DNA of 64,000 bases from the NCBI RefSeq assembly GCF_017875645.1, contig NZ_JAGGMR010000001.1, positions 7,750,001 to 7,814,000 of the forward strand, in the 5' to 3' direction. The stretch's first letter is position 1; every line of letters begins with the position of its first letter. The notes beneath the pieces are model-generated. The model was not told the DNA's origin, ran no database searches, and was given only the letters and a program-made list of their open reading frames with translations. Made by a program: the position numbers and the translations under genes. Positions 34,287 through 46,855 of this stretch are shown here, in pieces. The DNA comes from Nocardia goodfellowii. Its GTDB lineage: Bacteria > Actinomycetota > Actinomycetes > Mycobacteriales > Mycobacteriaceae.

Positions 34287-36329
34287 GTGACCAGCAATCC
34301 GTTCTTCGAGCCCAGCACGCTCCCCTACCAGCTGCCGCCGTTCGCGGACATCCGCGAGGAGCACTACCTGCCCGCTTTCCAGCGCGGTATGAGCGAGCAG
34401 CTGGCCGAGATCGAAGCCCTCACCGCCGGTACGGACGCGCCCACCGTCGCGAATACCCTGGCGGCGCTGGAACGTTCGGGCACGATGCTGACCCGGGTGA
34501 GCAATGTCTTCTTCAATATCGCCGGCGCGAATTCCACCCCGGGCACCGACGCGATCGAGGCGGAGATCTCCCCGAAACTGGCCGCGCACCGGGACGCCAT
34601 CCTGCTGAACCCGGACTTGTTCGCCCGGATCGAAACGCTCTACGAGCAGCGGCACGACCTCGGATTGAACCCGGAGGAGCTGCGCCTGGTGCAGGAGCAG
34701 TACACCAGGTTCGTGCGGGCCGGGGCCCGGCTCGACGCCGCCGGTCAAGCCAGGCTTCGTGAGTTGAACGCCGAACTGGCCGCCGCGGCAACCGAATTCG
34801 GGCAGAACAATCTGGCCGCGATGAACGCGGCGACCCTGCTGCTGGATCGAGCCGAAGAGCTGGCCGGGCTCGCACCGGCGGACATCGCGGCGGCCGCGGC
34901 CAACGCGGAATCCCTGGGCCATCCGGGCAAATGGGCGCTCAGCCTGCAGAACGTGTCGAACCAGCCGATCCTGGCCGAGCTGGCCGACCGGGACGTGCGC
35001 CGCCGGATGCTGACCGTCTCCCTCGGCCGCGGGTTCGGCGAACAGCCCAATGCCGCGCTCGCCGTACGCATTACCGGGCTGCGGGCCGAGCGCGCCGCAC
35101 TCCTCGGCTATGCCGATCACGCCGCCTACCAGGTGGAGGATCAGACGGCGAAAACCACCGCGGCGGTCGAGGACATGCTCGCCCAATTGGTTCCGCCGGC
35201 CGTCGCCAACGCCGAACGCGAGCAGGCTCAGCTGGCGGCGGCGATGCGCGCCGCCGACCCCGACGCCGGCGACCTGCGGGCCTGGGATTGGCTGTACTGG
35301 TCGGAAAAGGTTCGCGCGCAACAGTTCTCCTTCGACGCCGAGGCCCTGCGGCCCTACCTCGAATTGGACCGGGTGCTGCACGACGGCGTGTTCTATGCCG
35401 CGCAGCAGGTCTACGGCATCACCGTGCGGGAGCGGACCGACCTCGTCGGCTACCACCCGGAGGTCCGGATCTTCGAGGTCTTCGACGCCGACGGCAGCGA
35501 ACTCGGCCTGTTCCTCGGCGACTTCTTCAAGCGTCCGGCAAAACGCGGCGGCGCCTGGATGAACGAGCTGGTCAGTCAGTCCGGCCTTTTCGGCACCAAG
35601 GCCGTGGTGGTCAACAATCTCAATATCACCAAACCCTCCCCCGGTCAGCCCGCCCTGTTGACCTGGGACAACGTCCGCACTCTGTTCCACGAGTTCGGCC
35701 ACGCCCTGCACGGGCTGTTCTCGAACGTGCGGTATCCGAGCTTCTCCGGCACCGAGGTGCCCCGCGATTTCGTCGAGTTCCCGTCTCAGGTGAACGAGAT
35801 GTGGATGGCGCGCCCGGAGATCCTGCCGCACTACGCCAAGCACGTGGAGACCGGCGAGCCGATTCCGGCCGAACTGATCGAGCGGATGACAGCGGCCGAA
35901 CAGTTCGGCGAAGGCTTCCGCACCGTCGAATATCTCGGCGCGGCGCTGCTGGATTGGGCGTGGCACCGCATCTCGGCCCCGGTGCGGACCACAGCCGAGG
36001 TCTTCGAGGCCGAAGCGCTGCGCACAGCGGGCGTTGCCCTCGACGCGATCCCACCCCGGTACCGCACCGGGTACTTCGCCCACATCTTCTCCGGCGGCTA
36101 TTCGGCCGGGTACTACTCCTATATCTGGAGCGAGGTGCTCGACGCCGACACCGTCGATTGGTTCGAGGACGGCGAGGCGACGATTCGGGAGAAGGGCGAA
36201 ATCTTCCGGCGCGCACTGCTGTCGCGCGGTGGTTCGGTGGATCCGATGGCCGCCTTCGCCTCCTTCCGCGGCCGCGGCCCCGATATCCGGCCCTTGCTGA
36301 AGCGGCGCGGTCTGCTGACGGACAGCTGA
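34287..36329 (+). CDS. dcp: Peptidyl-dipeptidase, M3 family
   Basis: 680 residues, close to the family length of about 680. The zinc motif is HEFGHALHGLFSNV (HExxH near residue 468), followed by PRDFVEFPSQVNEMW with the third ligand Glu. Dcp removes C-terminal dipeptides. Start is GTG at 34287, preceded by AAAGG. Cytoplasmic, no signal peptide. Next to the dipeptidase operon on the opposite strand, suggesting a shared peptide-breakdown theme. Confidence 0.95.
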   Translation: MTSNPFFEPSTLPYQLPPFADIREEHYLPAFQRGMSEQLAEIEALTAGTDAPTVANTLAALERSGTMLTRVSNVFFNIAGANSTPGTDAIEAEISPKLAAHRDAILLNPDLFARIETLYEQRHDLGLNPEELRLVQEQYTRFVRAGARLDAAGQARLRELNAELAAAATEFGQNNLAAMNAATLLLDRAEELAGLAPADIAAAAANAESLGHPGKWALSLQNVSNQPILAELADRDVRRRMLTVSLGRGFGEQPNAALAVRITGLRAERAALLGYADHAAYQVEDQTAKTTAAVEDMLAQLVPPAVANAEREQAQLAAAMRAADPDAGDLRAWDWLYWSEKVRAQQFSFDAEALRPYLELDRVLHDGVFYAAQQVYGITVRERTDLVGYHPEVRIFEVFDADGSELGLFLGDFFKRPAKRGGAWMNELVSQSGLFGTKAVVVNNLNITKPSPGQPALLTWDNVRTLFHEFGHALHGLFSNVRYPSFSGTEVPRDFVEFPSQVNEMWMARPEILPHYAKHVETGEPIPAELIERMTAAEQFGEGFRTVEYLGAALLDWAWHRISAPVRTTAEVFEAEALRTAGVALDAIPPRYRTGYFAHIFSGGYSAGYYSYIWSEVLDADTVDWFEDGEATIREKGEIFRRALLSRGGSVDPMAAFASFRGRGPDIRPLLKRRGLLTDS

Positions 36330-36437
36330 CCGTACTCGCCCGCTTCAGCGAGTTTCACCGGCCAGGGACGATCGGTCGGTTATCTTGGCGGCGCGGTCGG
36401 AGGGGGCTCGGTGGACCGCCTGACAGCGAGGTAGGCA

Positions 36438-37376
36438 ATGAACAGCATCGACAAAGTCGGAACCGCACTGGCCGTCGCGGCCTTCGCCGTCCTCACCACC
36501 GCCACCGCGCCGAGCGCGAGCGCCGCGCCGGTGTGCCCCGGCGGCGGCCAGCCCGCGGTGCAGGTCGCCGCGATACCCGGCGCCGCATTGGAAGGGCTGA
36601 CCGTCGACGCGCTCGGACGGGCCTATACGACCGATCTGGGCAGTGGACGGGTGTATCGCATCGACGCGCCCGGAGCGCCCGCGGTGCCCATCGCGACGGT
36701 GCCCAGCGGCGGTGGCGGCGCCCTCGCGTGGAGCCCGGACGGTGCGCTGCTGGTCGGCTACGGCGCCGACCCGCGGGTCATCGCCGGGGACAGTCTGCGC
36801 CATGCCGGGATCGTGCGGCTCGATCCCGACACGGGCGCGATGTCCCCGTTCGCGGCCGGGCTCAGTGCCGCCAACGGCATGGATGTCGCGGCGGACGGAA
36901 TCGTCTACGCCACCAACGACTTCGGCAGTCTGGTCGGCCGGGTGTACCCGGGCGGGGCGGTGCAGGCGGATTGGGCGAACCTGCCGAGCGCGAACGGTGC
37001 GGTGCTGAGTTCCGACGATCAATTCCTCTACGTCTCCCGGACCTTCGTCAACCCGGGGGTGAGCCGGATACCCGTCGGCCGCCCGGACGCACCGCAGTCC
37101 CTGCTCGACCTGGGCGGCGCAGCACCGGATGGCCTGACCTTGGATTCGATGGACCGGCCGGTGGTGCCGCTCAATACCTCCGGTCAGATCATCCGGGTCG
37201 ACGGCCCCGGCCAGTCCTGCCTGCTGGGCACCTCCGGCACGATGACCAGCGTGGTCAGCTACGGGCGCGGCAGCACCGGTTTCGCGGCGGGCCGGCTCTT
37301 CGGCGCGACCTTCACCGGCGCGATCTTCGAGATCCCGGGCGGCTTCGACCCGAATGCCCGCACCGCGACACCGTGA
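36438..37376 (+). CDS. Secreted beta-propeller protein (SMP-30/gluconolactonase-like)
   Basis: 312 residues with a signal peptide cut near ASAAPV (about residue 30). The mature chain shows repeated blade motifs LTVDALGRAYTTD, LAWSPDGALL, NGMDVAADGIVYATN and DGLTLDSMDRPV, as in SMP-30/strictosidine-synthase-like propellers. No certain catalytic set is visible, so binding or lactonase activity is open. Ends just before a bidirectional hairpin terminator. Confidence 0.8.
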   Translation: MNSIDKVGTALAVAAFAVLTTATAPSASAAPVCPGGGQPAVQVAAIPGAALEGLTVDALGRAYTTDLGSGRVYRIDAPGAPAVPIATVPSGGGGALAWSPDGALLVGYGADPRVIAGDSLRHAGIVRLDPDTGAMSPFAAGLSAANGMDVAADGIVYATNDFGSLVGRVYPGGAVQADWANLPSANGAVLSSDDQFLYVSRTFVNPGVSRIPVGRPDAPQSLLDLGGAAPDGLTLDSMDRPVVPLNTSGQIIRVDGPGQSCLLGTSGTMTSVVSYGRGSTGFAAGRLFGATFTGAIFEIPGGFDPNARTATP

Positions 37377-37381
37377 TCATT

Positions 37382-37409
37382 ACGCAGGCCTGAGCATTCA
37401 GGCCTGCGT
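37382..37409. terminator. Bidirectional hairpin terminator
   Basis: ACGCAGGCCTGA, a GCAT loop and TCAGGCCTGCGT form a perfect 12-bp stem between two convergent genes and reach into the stop codon of the minus-strand gene. Confidence 0.8.
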
Positions 37410-38015
37410 GTCCGGCCAGACGGGTGAACGGCCGAGCATGGCGACGATCGAGTCGAGGGCAGGAGCATCCGGCCAGGGCACTTCGGGTCCGAAGGCAGCA
37501 CCCGGAGCCACCCGGATCGCACCGCCGGGCACCGCGGCGGCGATCTGCCGGGCGGTGGCCAGGACCTCGTCGTCGAAGTGCACCGGGAAGCCCAGTGTCT
37601 TCGCCACGTCCCAGGAATGGACCACATAGTCGACGAGGTGGAAGCCGATCGCCTGCGCTCCGGCGACCTGGACGTCGGCGCCGAACTCCGGTAGCGGGAA
37701 CTTCCGGTCCAGCACCCCGGGTTCGGCGAACGCCGCGCGGACATGTTCGGCGGCGGCGCGGTAGCTTTCGGCGGGGTCGGCGCCGAGGCGGCGTGACTTC
37801 CACAGCTCGAGGTCGGCCTGGCCTCGCGCGGCCGCCGCGAATCCGTAGTGCTGGGCGATCATGTGGGTGAGCAGGCCGTGCAGGGTCCAGTCCGCGCACG
37901 GGGTGGGCTTGGACAGGTCCGCTCCGGTGACCTCGTCGACCACGTCGATGCTGGTCTGGATGACCCGGGCGTGCAGGGTGAGCAGATCGGCCTGAAGCTT
38001 CGAATCCGTTGTCAC
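37398..38015 (-). CDS. TIGR03086-family metal-binding protein (DinB/MSMEG-like)
   Basis: 205 residues from GTG at 38015 with AAAGGGAT upstream. KPTPCADWTLHGLLTHMIAQH near residue 45 and a His in YVVHSWDVAK near 134 fit the DinB-like four-helix fold with three metal-binding His. Related proteins include mycothiol-dependent maleylpyruvate isomerase. Divergent from a MarR regulator with an operator-like palindrome between them. Its upstream part in the same frame was excluded because it lacks a ribosome site. Confidence 0.85.
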   Translation of the reverse strand: MTTDSKLQADLLTLHARVIQTSIDVVDEVTGADLSKPTPCADWTLHGLLTHMIAQHYGFAAAARGQADLELWKSRRLGADPAESYRAAAEHVRAAFAEPGVLDRKFPLPEFGADVQVAGAQAIGFHLVDYVVHSWDVAKTLGFPVHFDDEVLATARQIAAAVPGGAIRVAPGAAFGPEVPWPDAPALDSIVAMLGRSPVWPDTQA

Positions 38016-38055
38016 GGTATCCCTTTCGTTTCGGCGCGGATCGCCGTCATCCATG

Positions 38056-38077
38056 ATCGTACGCTATCGCATACGAT
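38056..38077. promoter_or_regulatory. Palindrome between divergent genes, likely MarR operator
   Basis: ATCGTACGC-TATC-GCATACGAT has 9-base arms with one mismatch, placed between the TIGR03086 gene and the marR-like gene, where a MarR dimer would control both. Confidence 0.55.
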
Positions 38078-38118
38078 ACGCAAGCGCTTATCATTTGTTC
38101 AGGCAGTATTTTCTAGCC

Positions 38119-38547
38119 ATGGAGGAAATCCGCCGTCCCGACCTGGCCGCGATGATCGGACCGCTCGGCCGTGCGCTGATGGCCGCGGAAATGCCGATAC
38201 TCGAGCGGCACGGGCTGTCGATGTGGGGTTACGCCGTACTGCTCGGGCTCGACACCGAACCCGTGTACACCCAGGCCGCGCTCGCCAAAGCCATCGGCGC
38301 CGACAAGACCCGCATCATCGGCGTGCTGGACGAACTACAGCACCGCGGGTTGATCGAGCGCCGCCCGGACCCGGCCGATCGACGGGTGAACCTGGTCGCG
38401 CTGACCCCGGCGGGACGCACCGTCCGCGACCGGGCCCAGCGCGAGATCCAGCAGGGGGAGGAAACTCTGCTGGCTCAACTCACACCCGCCGATCGGAAGG
38501 CTTTCCTGCGCGCGCTGCGAACGCTCGCCGCGAGCGTCGTGGACTGA
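38119..38547 (+). CDS. MarR-family transcriptional regulator
   Basis: 142 residues from ATG at 38119. Winged-helix region: YTQAALAKAIGADKTRIIGV (recognition helix) and RRPDPADRRVNLVALTPAG (wing). Usually a dimer that releases DNA on binding a small ligand. Likely target: the divergent TIGR03086 gene and itself. Starts after a short AT-rich stretch with a weak ribosome site. Confidence 0.92.
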   Translation: MEEIRRPDLAAMIGPLGRALMAAEMPILERHGLSMWGYAVLLGLDTEPVYTQAALAKAIGADKTRIIGVLDELQHRGLIERRPDPADRRVNLVALTPAGRTVRDRAQREIQQGEETLLAQLTPADRKAFLRALRTLAASVVD

Positions 38548-38550
38548 CGC

Positions 38551-39384
38551 TCAGCCGCCGAAACTGCCAGTCGGCAAGCCGGGCCCGCTGCCCAGTCGGG
38601 CCAGCACCTGGCCCGCCATCGCCTGATGCCCCAGGCTGTTCGGATGAATCGTGCGGCCGTCGCTTCCGGCCACCACCTGCGCGCCGTTGATCCAGCGCTG
38701 CGCGGCGGGCTGGCACATGTCGTGCCCGGTGGTGGCGGCCTCGGTGTCGACGTAGGTGACCCGATCCCCCGCATGCCCAGCCAGCATGGCGTTCAGCCCC
38801 TCGATCACGGTATCTCGCGCCCACGCCAGATCCTCCGCCGCGAACGGCTGCACTCCCGTGCAACTGGCTTCGTTGTCGGGGACGATCTTCGGATAGCCGA
38901 CGAGCAGGATCCGCGCCTTGGGCGCGCGCTCGCGCACGGTGTCGAGCAGATTGCCGACGGCAGTGCCCGCCTTGGCGATTCGCTCGGGCATATCCGGATA
39001 CTTGTCGCGACACCCGGCTCCGCCGGTGAGGATCACGCAACTACGCACGATGTCGCCGAAACCGATGTCGTTGCCGGAGATGCCGAGTGTGACGATCTCG
39101 GTGTTCGCGCCGACCGCCGACATCTGGACGGCCGCGACATCGGAGGTGGTCGCCCCGCCACAGGTGACATCGGTGAGCAGGTAGCCCTGCCGGGCCGCCA
39201 CCAGGTGCGCGTAGTTCTTGTCGGACCGGTCGCAGGCCGGGTCGATGACGGTGGGAATCCCGACGCCGGCCGCGTACGAATCGCCCAGCGCCACATACGC
39301 TTCTCCGGCCGCCTGGGCCGGTGCCGCCGAGGCCGTCATCATCGCGGCGATCGCCAATACGGGTAAGCAGTGCTGCACCTTCAC
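38551..39384 (-). CDS. Secreted SGNH/GDSL hydrolase
   Basis: 277 residues with a signal peptide cut near AQAAGE (about 26). Catalytic blocks GDSYAAG (Ser), SGND (Asn) and a late HPNSLGH (His) fit the SGNH esterase/lipase family such as the Streptomyces-type secreted lipases. Four to six Cys suggest disulfides. Acts on esters outside the cell; natural substrate unknown. Confidence 0.9.
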   Translation of the reverse strand: MKVQHCLPVLAIAAMMTASAAPAQAAGEAYVALGDSYAAGVGIPTVIDPACDRSDKNYAHLVAARQGYLLTDVTCGGATTSDVAAVQMSAVGANTEIVTLGISGNDIGFGDIVRSCVILTGGAGCRDKYPDMPERIAKAGTAVGNLLDTVRERAPKARILLVGYPKIVPDNEASCTGVQPFAAEDLAWARDTVIEGLNAMLAGHAGDRVTYVDTEAATTGHDMCQPAAQRWINGAQVVAGSDGRTIHPNSLGHQAMAGQVLARLGSGPGLPTGSFGG

Positions 39385-39469
39385 GAAAGCTCCTCATCCT
39401 CGATCCGTCCCGGAAAGGACGTGGTCGCCAGGATCACACCCGAGCGAAGAGGACACAAGGGGCGGCTCG

Positions 39470-40204
39470 CTATCCGGTACGGCGGCCCTGGCGGAAATCG
39501 AGGCTTTCGATGCGGGCGTATTCGAGGCCGGTGGCCGGGTTACTGCTGCGCAGCGGGGCTTGCAGGGCGCAGCGGCAGGCAGCGGGCTCGGCGACGGATT
39601 GGGCGCCGGGTTGGGCGCCGAAGCGGAGGGGACGGGTCATCCGGTAGCGGGCGCCGCCGGTCGGCGCGCCCACCTGGGTAGTACCTTGCCGCGGGGGTGG
39701 GAATTCCGGTAAATGGGCGGTCCATTCGGCCGGCTCGAGCGTGCTGAAGCGGAAGGGGCCGGGGCAGTCGCCGCATCGTTCGAAGGTGATGTCCATCCCC
39801 TGTCGCCACACTTCGATCAGGCCGGCGCCGTCCGGAGCCAGCGCGAGGATGCCGTTCGGGCCGGGGTCGGCATCGGGCTGCCTCAGCGTGACCTTCCCGA
39901 ACTTCGGATGCGCGGCCTCGGCGACGAAGCCGGAGACCTGCAAACTCACGAAATCGGTACCGCCGGACAGTATTTTCACCACCCGCGAGCCGATGAAGTC
40001 GAGCTTCGGCAGCGGCGGCGGCAGATTCACAACCAGCGTGCCGCCGAAGCCGTCGAGGCTCATCGTGACCGTCTGCCCGGCTTCCGGCGGGAGCGCCAGC
40101 AAACCGGGCTGCGCGAGCGCGCGCCCGGACCCGGCTAGGAGTCCGAGCCCGAGAAAGGCCCCGGCGTGACCGAACAGTCCGCGTCTACTGATCGGAAGCG
40201 TCAT
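39470..40204 (-). CDS. Tat-exported hypothetical protein
   Basis: 244 residues. Twin-Arg signal SRRGLFGHAGAFLGLGLLAG with cleavage near ALAQPG (about residue 32) means export in a folded state, often with a cofactor. The mature region is beta-rich with two Cys in RCGDCPG and further Cys near the C-terminus (ACRCALQ). Family unknown. Confidence 0.72.
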   Translation of the reverse strand: MTLPISRRGLFGHAGAFLGLGLLAGSGRALAQPGLLALPPEAGQTVTMSLDGFGGTLVVNLPPPLPKLDFIGSRVVKILSGGTDFVSLQVSGFVAEAAHPKFGKVTLRQPDADPGPNGILALAPDGAGLIEVWRQGMDITFERCGDCPGPFRFSTLEPAEWTAHLPEFPPPRQGTTQVGAPTGGARYRMTRPLRFGAQPGAQSVAEPAACRCALQAPLRSSNPATGLEYARIESLDFRQGRRTG

Positions 40205-40261
40205 GTCAGCAATTATGTAGCAAACATTCGGTCGTGCGTGGTCGACTGGCCGCAGCGTCGG

Positions 40262-40852
40262 TCAGGCGGTCCACTCCGGATCGCGGCCGAGATAGCGCAG
40301 CAGGGCGGCGACATCGTCGGAGCCGTTGTCGCGCAAGGCATCCGCGAACGCGAACCCCCGCAGCGGCTCGACCAGCGCTCGCGCGACCGGCAGCAGCCGG
40401 CGGGCCGATGCCGCGGTGAGCGGCGACGGCTGACCGGACGCCACCGCGAGATCCCACGCGTGCACCGCCGCGTCGAGCGCGCAGGCTCCGGCGCCCAGCT
40501 CCGCGCTCAGCGTGTTCGGCGGTATCGGCACCGAAACCTCCTCCGCGTCAACCGGAACCGTGGCCCACGCCGCCGCGGCCGCGGCCACCGCCTGATCGAT
40601 GATCACGACGGCGGGCGCATCGAGGGTGCCCGACGGCGCGAAGGGATTCTCCGCCGGGCCCGGGCCGCCGGTGAGACATGCCGCGTACCCGACCTGATCA
40701 CCGGCGGCGTGCTGAATCACCTGCGCCACAGTCCATTCCGCACATGGGGTGGGCTTTCCCAGATCCGCCGCGGTCAGCCCCCGCACCACGGTCCGCAGCG
40801 CTTCGTGCGCGCTGTCCAGAATTGCCCACTCGGTCGCGGTGTTCTCGGTCAT
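40262..40852 (-). CDS. TIGR03086-family protein
   Basis: 196 residues. KPTPCAEWTVAQVIQHAAGDQ and the His in AVHAWDLAVASG mirror the protein at 37398-38015, as expected of DinB-like metal-binding proteins. Divergent from a DoxX-like gene with a 15-bp palindrome between them. Confidence 0.85.
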   Translation of the reverse strand: MTENTATEWAILDSAHEALRTVVRGLTAADLGKPTPCAEWTVAQVIQHAAGDQVGYAACLTGGPGPAENPFAPSGTLDAPAVVIIDQAVAAAAAAWATVPVDAEEVSVPIPPNTLSAELGAGACALDAAVHAWDLAVASGQPSPLTAASARRLLPVARALVEPLRGFAFADALRDNGSDDVAALLRYLGRDPEWTA

Positions 40853-40914
40853 CGGTTTCGCCTCTCGCCGCGAACCACATTCGCGCGGTCCGTCTCAGCC
40901 CAGCGTATCAGAAC

Positions 40915-40929
40915 GGAATGATTCATTCC
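40915..40929. promoter_or_regulatory. 15-bp perfect palindrome, likely operator
   Basis: GGAATGATTCATTCC lies between the divergent TIGR03086 gene and DoxX gene, 62 and 75 bases from their starts. Symmetry fits a TetR- or MarR-type site. No regulator gene is adjacent. Confidence 0.55.
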
Positions 40930-41004
40930 ACTAATGTGGATGTCACACCCAGATCGGCTCCGTCGTCTACCCAGCGAAACACCCTCTTCCGCTAGGAGAA
41001 TCCG

Positions 41005-41352
41005 ATGCACACCGCCTACCTTGTCGTCACCGTCGCCGCCGCCCTGTGGGTCGGGTTCTCGGCGGTCTCACTGCTGCGCCGGGCCGCGTTCGTGGTGGAA
41101 CCGCTGGTGGACTACGGCGTCCCCGAATCCTGGTGGACGGCACTGGGTTCGGCGAAAGCCGCAGGCGCGATCGGCCTGATCGCTGGCCTGTTCATCCCCG
41201 CGATCGGCGTCGCCGCGGCCATCGGACTGCTTGCGTACTTCGCGGGGGCCGTGCTCACCGTGCTACGGGCGCGCTCGTACAAGACCGTGGCCTTCCCACT
41301 GCTGTACCTGATTCCCGTCGCGGTTGCCCTCGGCCTCGGCGCCGCGGCCTGA
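41005..41352 (+). CDS. DoxX-family membrane protein
   Basis: 115 residues, four helices (VVTVAAALWVGFSAVSLL near the start, then AAAIGLLAYFAGAVL). Small DoxX/DoxX_2 proteins of the plasma membrane have unclear redox or transport roles. Ends before a strong terminator shared with katG. Confidence 0.85.
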   Translation: MHTAYLVVTVAAALWVGFSAVSLLRRAAFVVEPLVDYGVPESWWTALGSAKAAGAIGLIAGLFIPAIGVAAAIGLLAYFAGAVLTVLRARSYKTVAFPLLYLIPVAVALGLGAAA

Positions 41353-41355
41353 ACG

Positions 41356-41396
41356 CACGGCACCCCGCGAACCGAGACGGTTCGCGGGGTGCCGTG
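41356..41396. terminator. Bidirectional hairpin terminator
   Basis: An 18-bp perfect stem (CACGGCACCCCGCGAACC with its complement) around a GAGAC loop lies between convergent doxX-like and katG genes. Confidence 0.9.
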
Positions 41397-41410
41397 TGGT
41401 CGTAGCCGAC

Positions 41411-44393
<2,983 letters not shown>

Positions 44394-46823
44394 TCAGTTC
44401 GGGCGGGCATTGCGGGCGGTGCCGCGATGAGCGGTGACGGCGGCGGGGTCCTCGGGCCAGGCGTGCTTGGGGTAGCGGCCACGAAGATCGGCGCGAACCT
44501 GCGGCCAGCCGGTGCGCCAGAAAGAGGCGAGGTCGGCGGTCACGGCCGCTGGACGCTGGGCCGGGGAGAGCAGATGCAGCACGACCGGCACTCGGCCACC
44601 GGCAAGGCGCGGGGTGTCCGCCCAGCCGAAGATCTCCTGGACTTTGACCGCGAGAACAGGCGGGTCGGCGGCGTAGTCGAGGCGAATCCGGCTGCCGGAG
44701 GGCACTTCCAGCCGTTCCGGCGCGAGTTCGTCGAAACGGGCGGCCTCGGGCCAGGGCAGCAGGCGGCGCAGCGCCTGCTGCGTATCGATGCGGGTCAGGT
44801 CGGCCCGGCGGCGGGCGGTGGCCAGTTCCGGGCCGAGCCAGCTGTCGAGATTCGCGAGCAGGGCGGCGTCGTCGACAGCGGGCCAGGGCGCACCGAGGGT
44901 GCGGTGCAGGAAGTCCAGCCGCTGCCGCAGCGCGAGCGCGTCGGCCTCCCAGCGCAGCAGGTCGAGCGCGAACCCGCGACGGACGGCGGTGGCGACCAAC
45001 GCTGGATCGGGATCACGTAAAGGGCGCTCGGACAACACGATCGCGCCCAGACGCGACACCCGGCGGGCGACGACATCGCCGTCGATCCAGTCCACCTCGT
45101 CCGCGGTGCCGAGCAGATTCGGCGCGGCGCGGCGAGCCAGTTCCGCATCGGCGCTGGCGGCCAGGCGAATTCGGCCTTCGGCGCGGCCGGGATCCCGGGC
45201 GGCGCCGGCGATCGCGAGCCACTCCGCGTCGGCCAGACCGGAACCGGGCGGCAGTGTCGCCGCGGTGCCGCCCGCCATCAGATAGCTTGTCGAGCCGGGT
45301 GCGCGGCGACGAGCGAGTCGTTCCGGATAGGCAAGCGCGGCAACATAAGCCGGATCGTCCGCACCCGCGGTCGGACCGTCGACCAGCCGGGCGATCCGCT
45401 GCACCTCTCGCTTCCAGCGCGCCGGTTGTTCGCGGCGCAGCGCGCGCACCGCGGCCACCAGATCCGTTGCGGGAGAGAGGCTGTCGTCATCGAGCAACAC
45501 CACCACCTCGGCGGCCGCCCGCGCGCCCACGACGGGCGCGCCGTCGAGCAGTGCCCGCGCCAGCCGCGGATGCAGTCCGAGCACGGCCATCCGGCGCCCT
45601 CGATCCGTCACTCCCCCATTGGATTCCACCGCACCCAGCGCCCGCAGCACCGCCCGTCCCGCGTTCAGGCCACCGGCCGGTGGTGCGTCCCACCAGGCCA
45701 GCCCCTGCCCGTCGGCGGTGCCCCAGCAGGCCAGCTCCAAGGCCAGGCGGGTCAGATCGGCGGTGCGGATCTCCGGTTCGGGATAGGCGGGCAAGGTCGC
45801 GTGTTCGTGCTCCGGCCAGCACCGCCAGGCCCGCCCCGGCGCCTCCCGTCCGGCCCGGCCCGCTCGCTGCTCGGCCACCGCGGCCGACACCCGAACGGTC
45901 GCCAGCCCGGACAGGCCGCGACGGTGATCGATGCGCGGGACACGCGCCACGCCGGAATCCACCACCGCGCGCACCCCGGGCACGGTCAGGCTGGATTCGG
46001 CGACCGCGGTGGACAGGACGACCCGACGGCGCGTCCCCGGACGCAGGGCACTGTCCTGATGCGCGGCCGTCAACCGGCCGTGCAGTGGCACCACATCCAC
46101 CCCGGACAGGCCGGACAGCAGATCGGCGGTGCGCCGGATCTCGGCCGCCCCGGGCAGGAAAACGAGAACGTCCCCGTCGACGTCGGCCAGCGCCATCCGG
46201 GTGACGCGGGCGACCTGGGCTTCGATCCGCTCCCGCGGCAGGGCCGGAACGTAGGCGATATCGACCGGAAAGGCCCGGCCGTGCACCTCCAGCACCGGGG
46301 CCGGATCGCCCAGCAGCGCAGCCAGGCGGTCCGCGGCCACCGTGGCCGAGGTGGCCAGCACGCGCAGGTCCGGACGCAGACCCGCACGCGCGTCGAGCAG
46401 CAACGCCAGCAGCAGATCGGCGTCGAGATGACGTTCGTGGCACTCGTCGAGCACCACCACGTCCACGCCGGACAGTTCCGGATCGCTCTGCAATCGGCGG
46501 ACCAGCAACCCGGAGGTGACGACTTCGATCCGCGTCCGCGGCCCGACGCGGCGATCACCGCGCACCGAGTAACCCACGGTCGCGCCCACCTGCTCGCCCA
46601 GCAACGCCGCCATCCGGGCCGCCGCCGCGCGGGCGGCCAACCGCCGGGGCTCGGCGACCATGATCCGCCCGGCGTGCGCGGCCGCCAAGGCCAACGGCAC
46701 CAGGGTGGTCTTCCCGGTGCCGGGCGGCGCGACCAGCACGGCGGTCTGCGCGGCGGCCAGCGTGGCGGTGATCCGGCCGAGGTGCGCTCGGACCGGGAGA
46801 TCGGGAAGTTCGGGCAGGTTCAT
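44394..46823 (-). CDS. hrpB: ATP-dependent RNA helicase HrpB
   Basis: 809 residues from ATG at 46823. Motif I APPGTGKTTL, Ia EPRRLAARAAAARMA, motif II DECH, motif III ATSATV, VI QRAGRAGR, then the long HrpB-specific C-terminal half. Size fits the family. DExH RNA helicase of the DEAH/HrpA group; role in RNA processing. A gene-length stretch of shadows lies on the other strand. Confidence 0.95.
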   Translation of the reverse strand: MNLPELPDLPVRAHLGRITATLAAAQTAVLVAPPGTGKTTLVPLALAAAHAGRIMVAEPRRLAARAAAARMAALLGEQVGATVGYSVRGDRRVGPRTRIEVVTSGLLVRRLQSDPELSGVDVVVLDECHERHLDADLLLALLLDARAGLRPDLRVLATSATVAADRLAALLGDPAPVLEVHGRAFPVDIAYVPALPRERIEAQVARVTRMALADVDGDVLVFLPGAAEIRRTADLLSGLSGVDVVPLHGRLTAAHQDSALRPGTRRRVVLSTAVAESSLTVPGVRAVVDSGVARVPRIDHRRGLSGLATVRVSAAVAEQRAGRAGREAPGRAWRCWPEHEHATLPAYPEPEIRTADLTRLALELACWGTADGQGLAWWDAPPAGGLNAGRAVLRALGAVESNGGVTDRGRRMAVLGLHPRLARALLDGAPVVGARAAAEVVVLLDDDSLSPATDLVAAVRALRREQPARWKREVQRIARLVDGPTAGADDPAYVAALAYPERLARRRAPGSTSYLMAGGTAATLPPGSGLADAEWLAIAGAARDPGRAEGRIRLAASADAELARRAAPNLLGTADEVDWIDGDVVARRVSRLGAIVLSERPLRDPDPALVATAVRRGFALDLLRWEADALALRQRLDFLHRTLGAPWPAVDDAALLANLDSWLGPELATARRRADLTRIDTQQALRRLLPWPEAARFDELAPERLEVPSGSRIRLDYAADPPVLAVKVQEIFGWADTPRLAGGRVPVVLHLLSPAQRPAAVTADLASFWRTGWPQVRADLRGRYPKHAWPEDPAAVTAHRGTARNARPN

Positions 46824-46855
46824 CGGCGTCAAGTCTGCCGGGAGCCGGGCCGGGT

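Noticed and set aside
34931..37393. 820-codon plus-strand frame across dcp and the beta-propeller gene
   Set aside because: A different frame of the same strand, Arg-rich and without family sense; it crosses the real stop and start of two well-supported genes.
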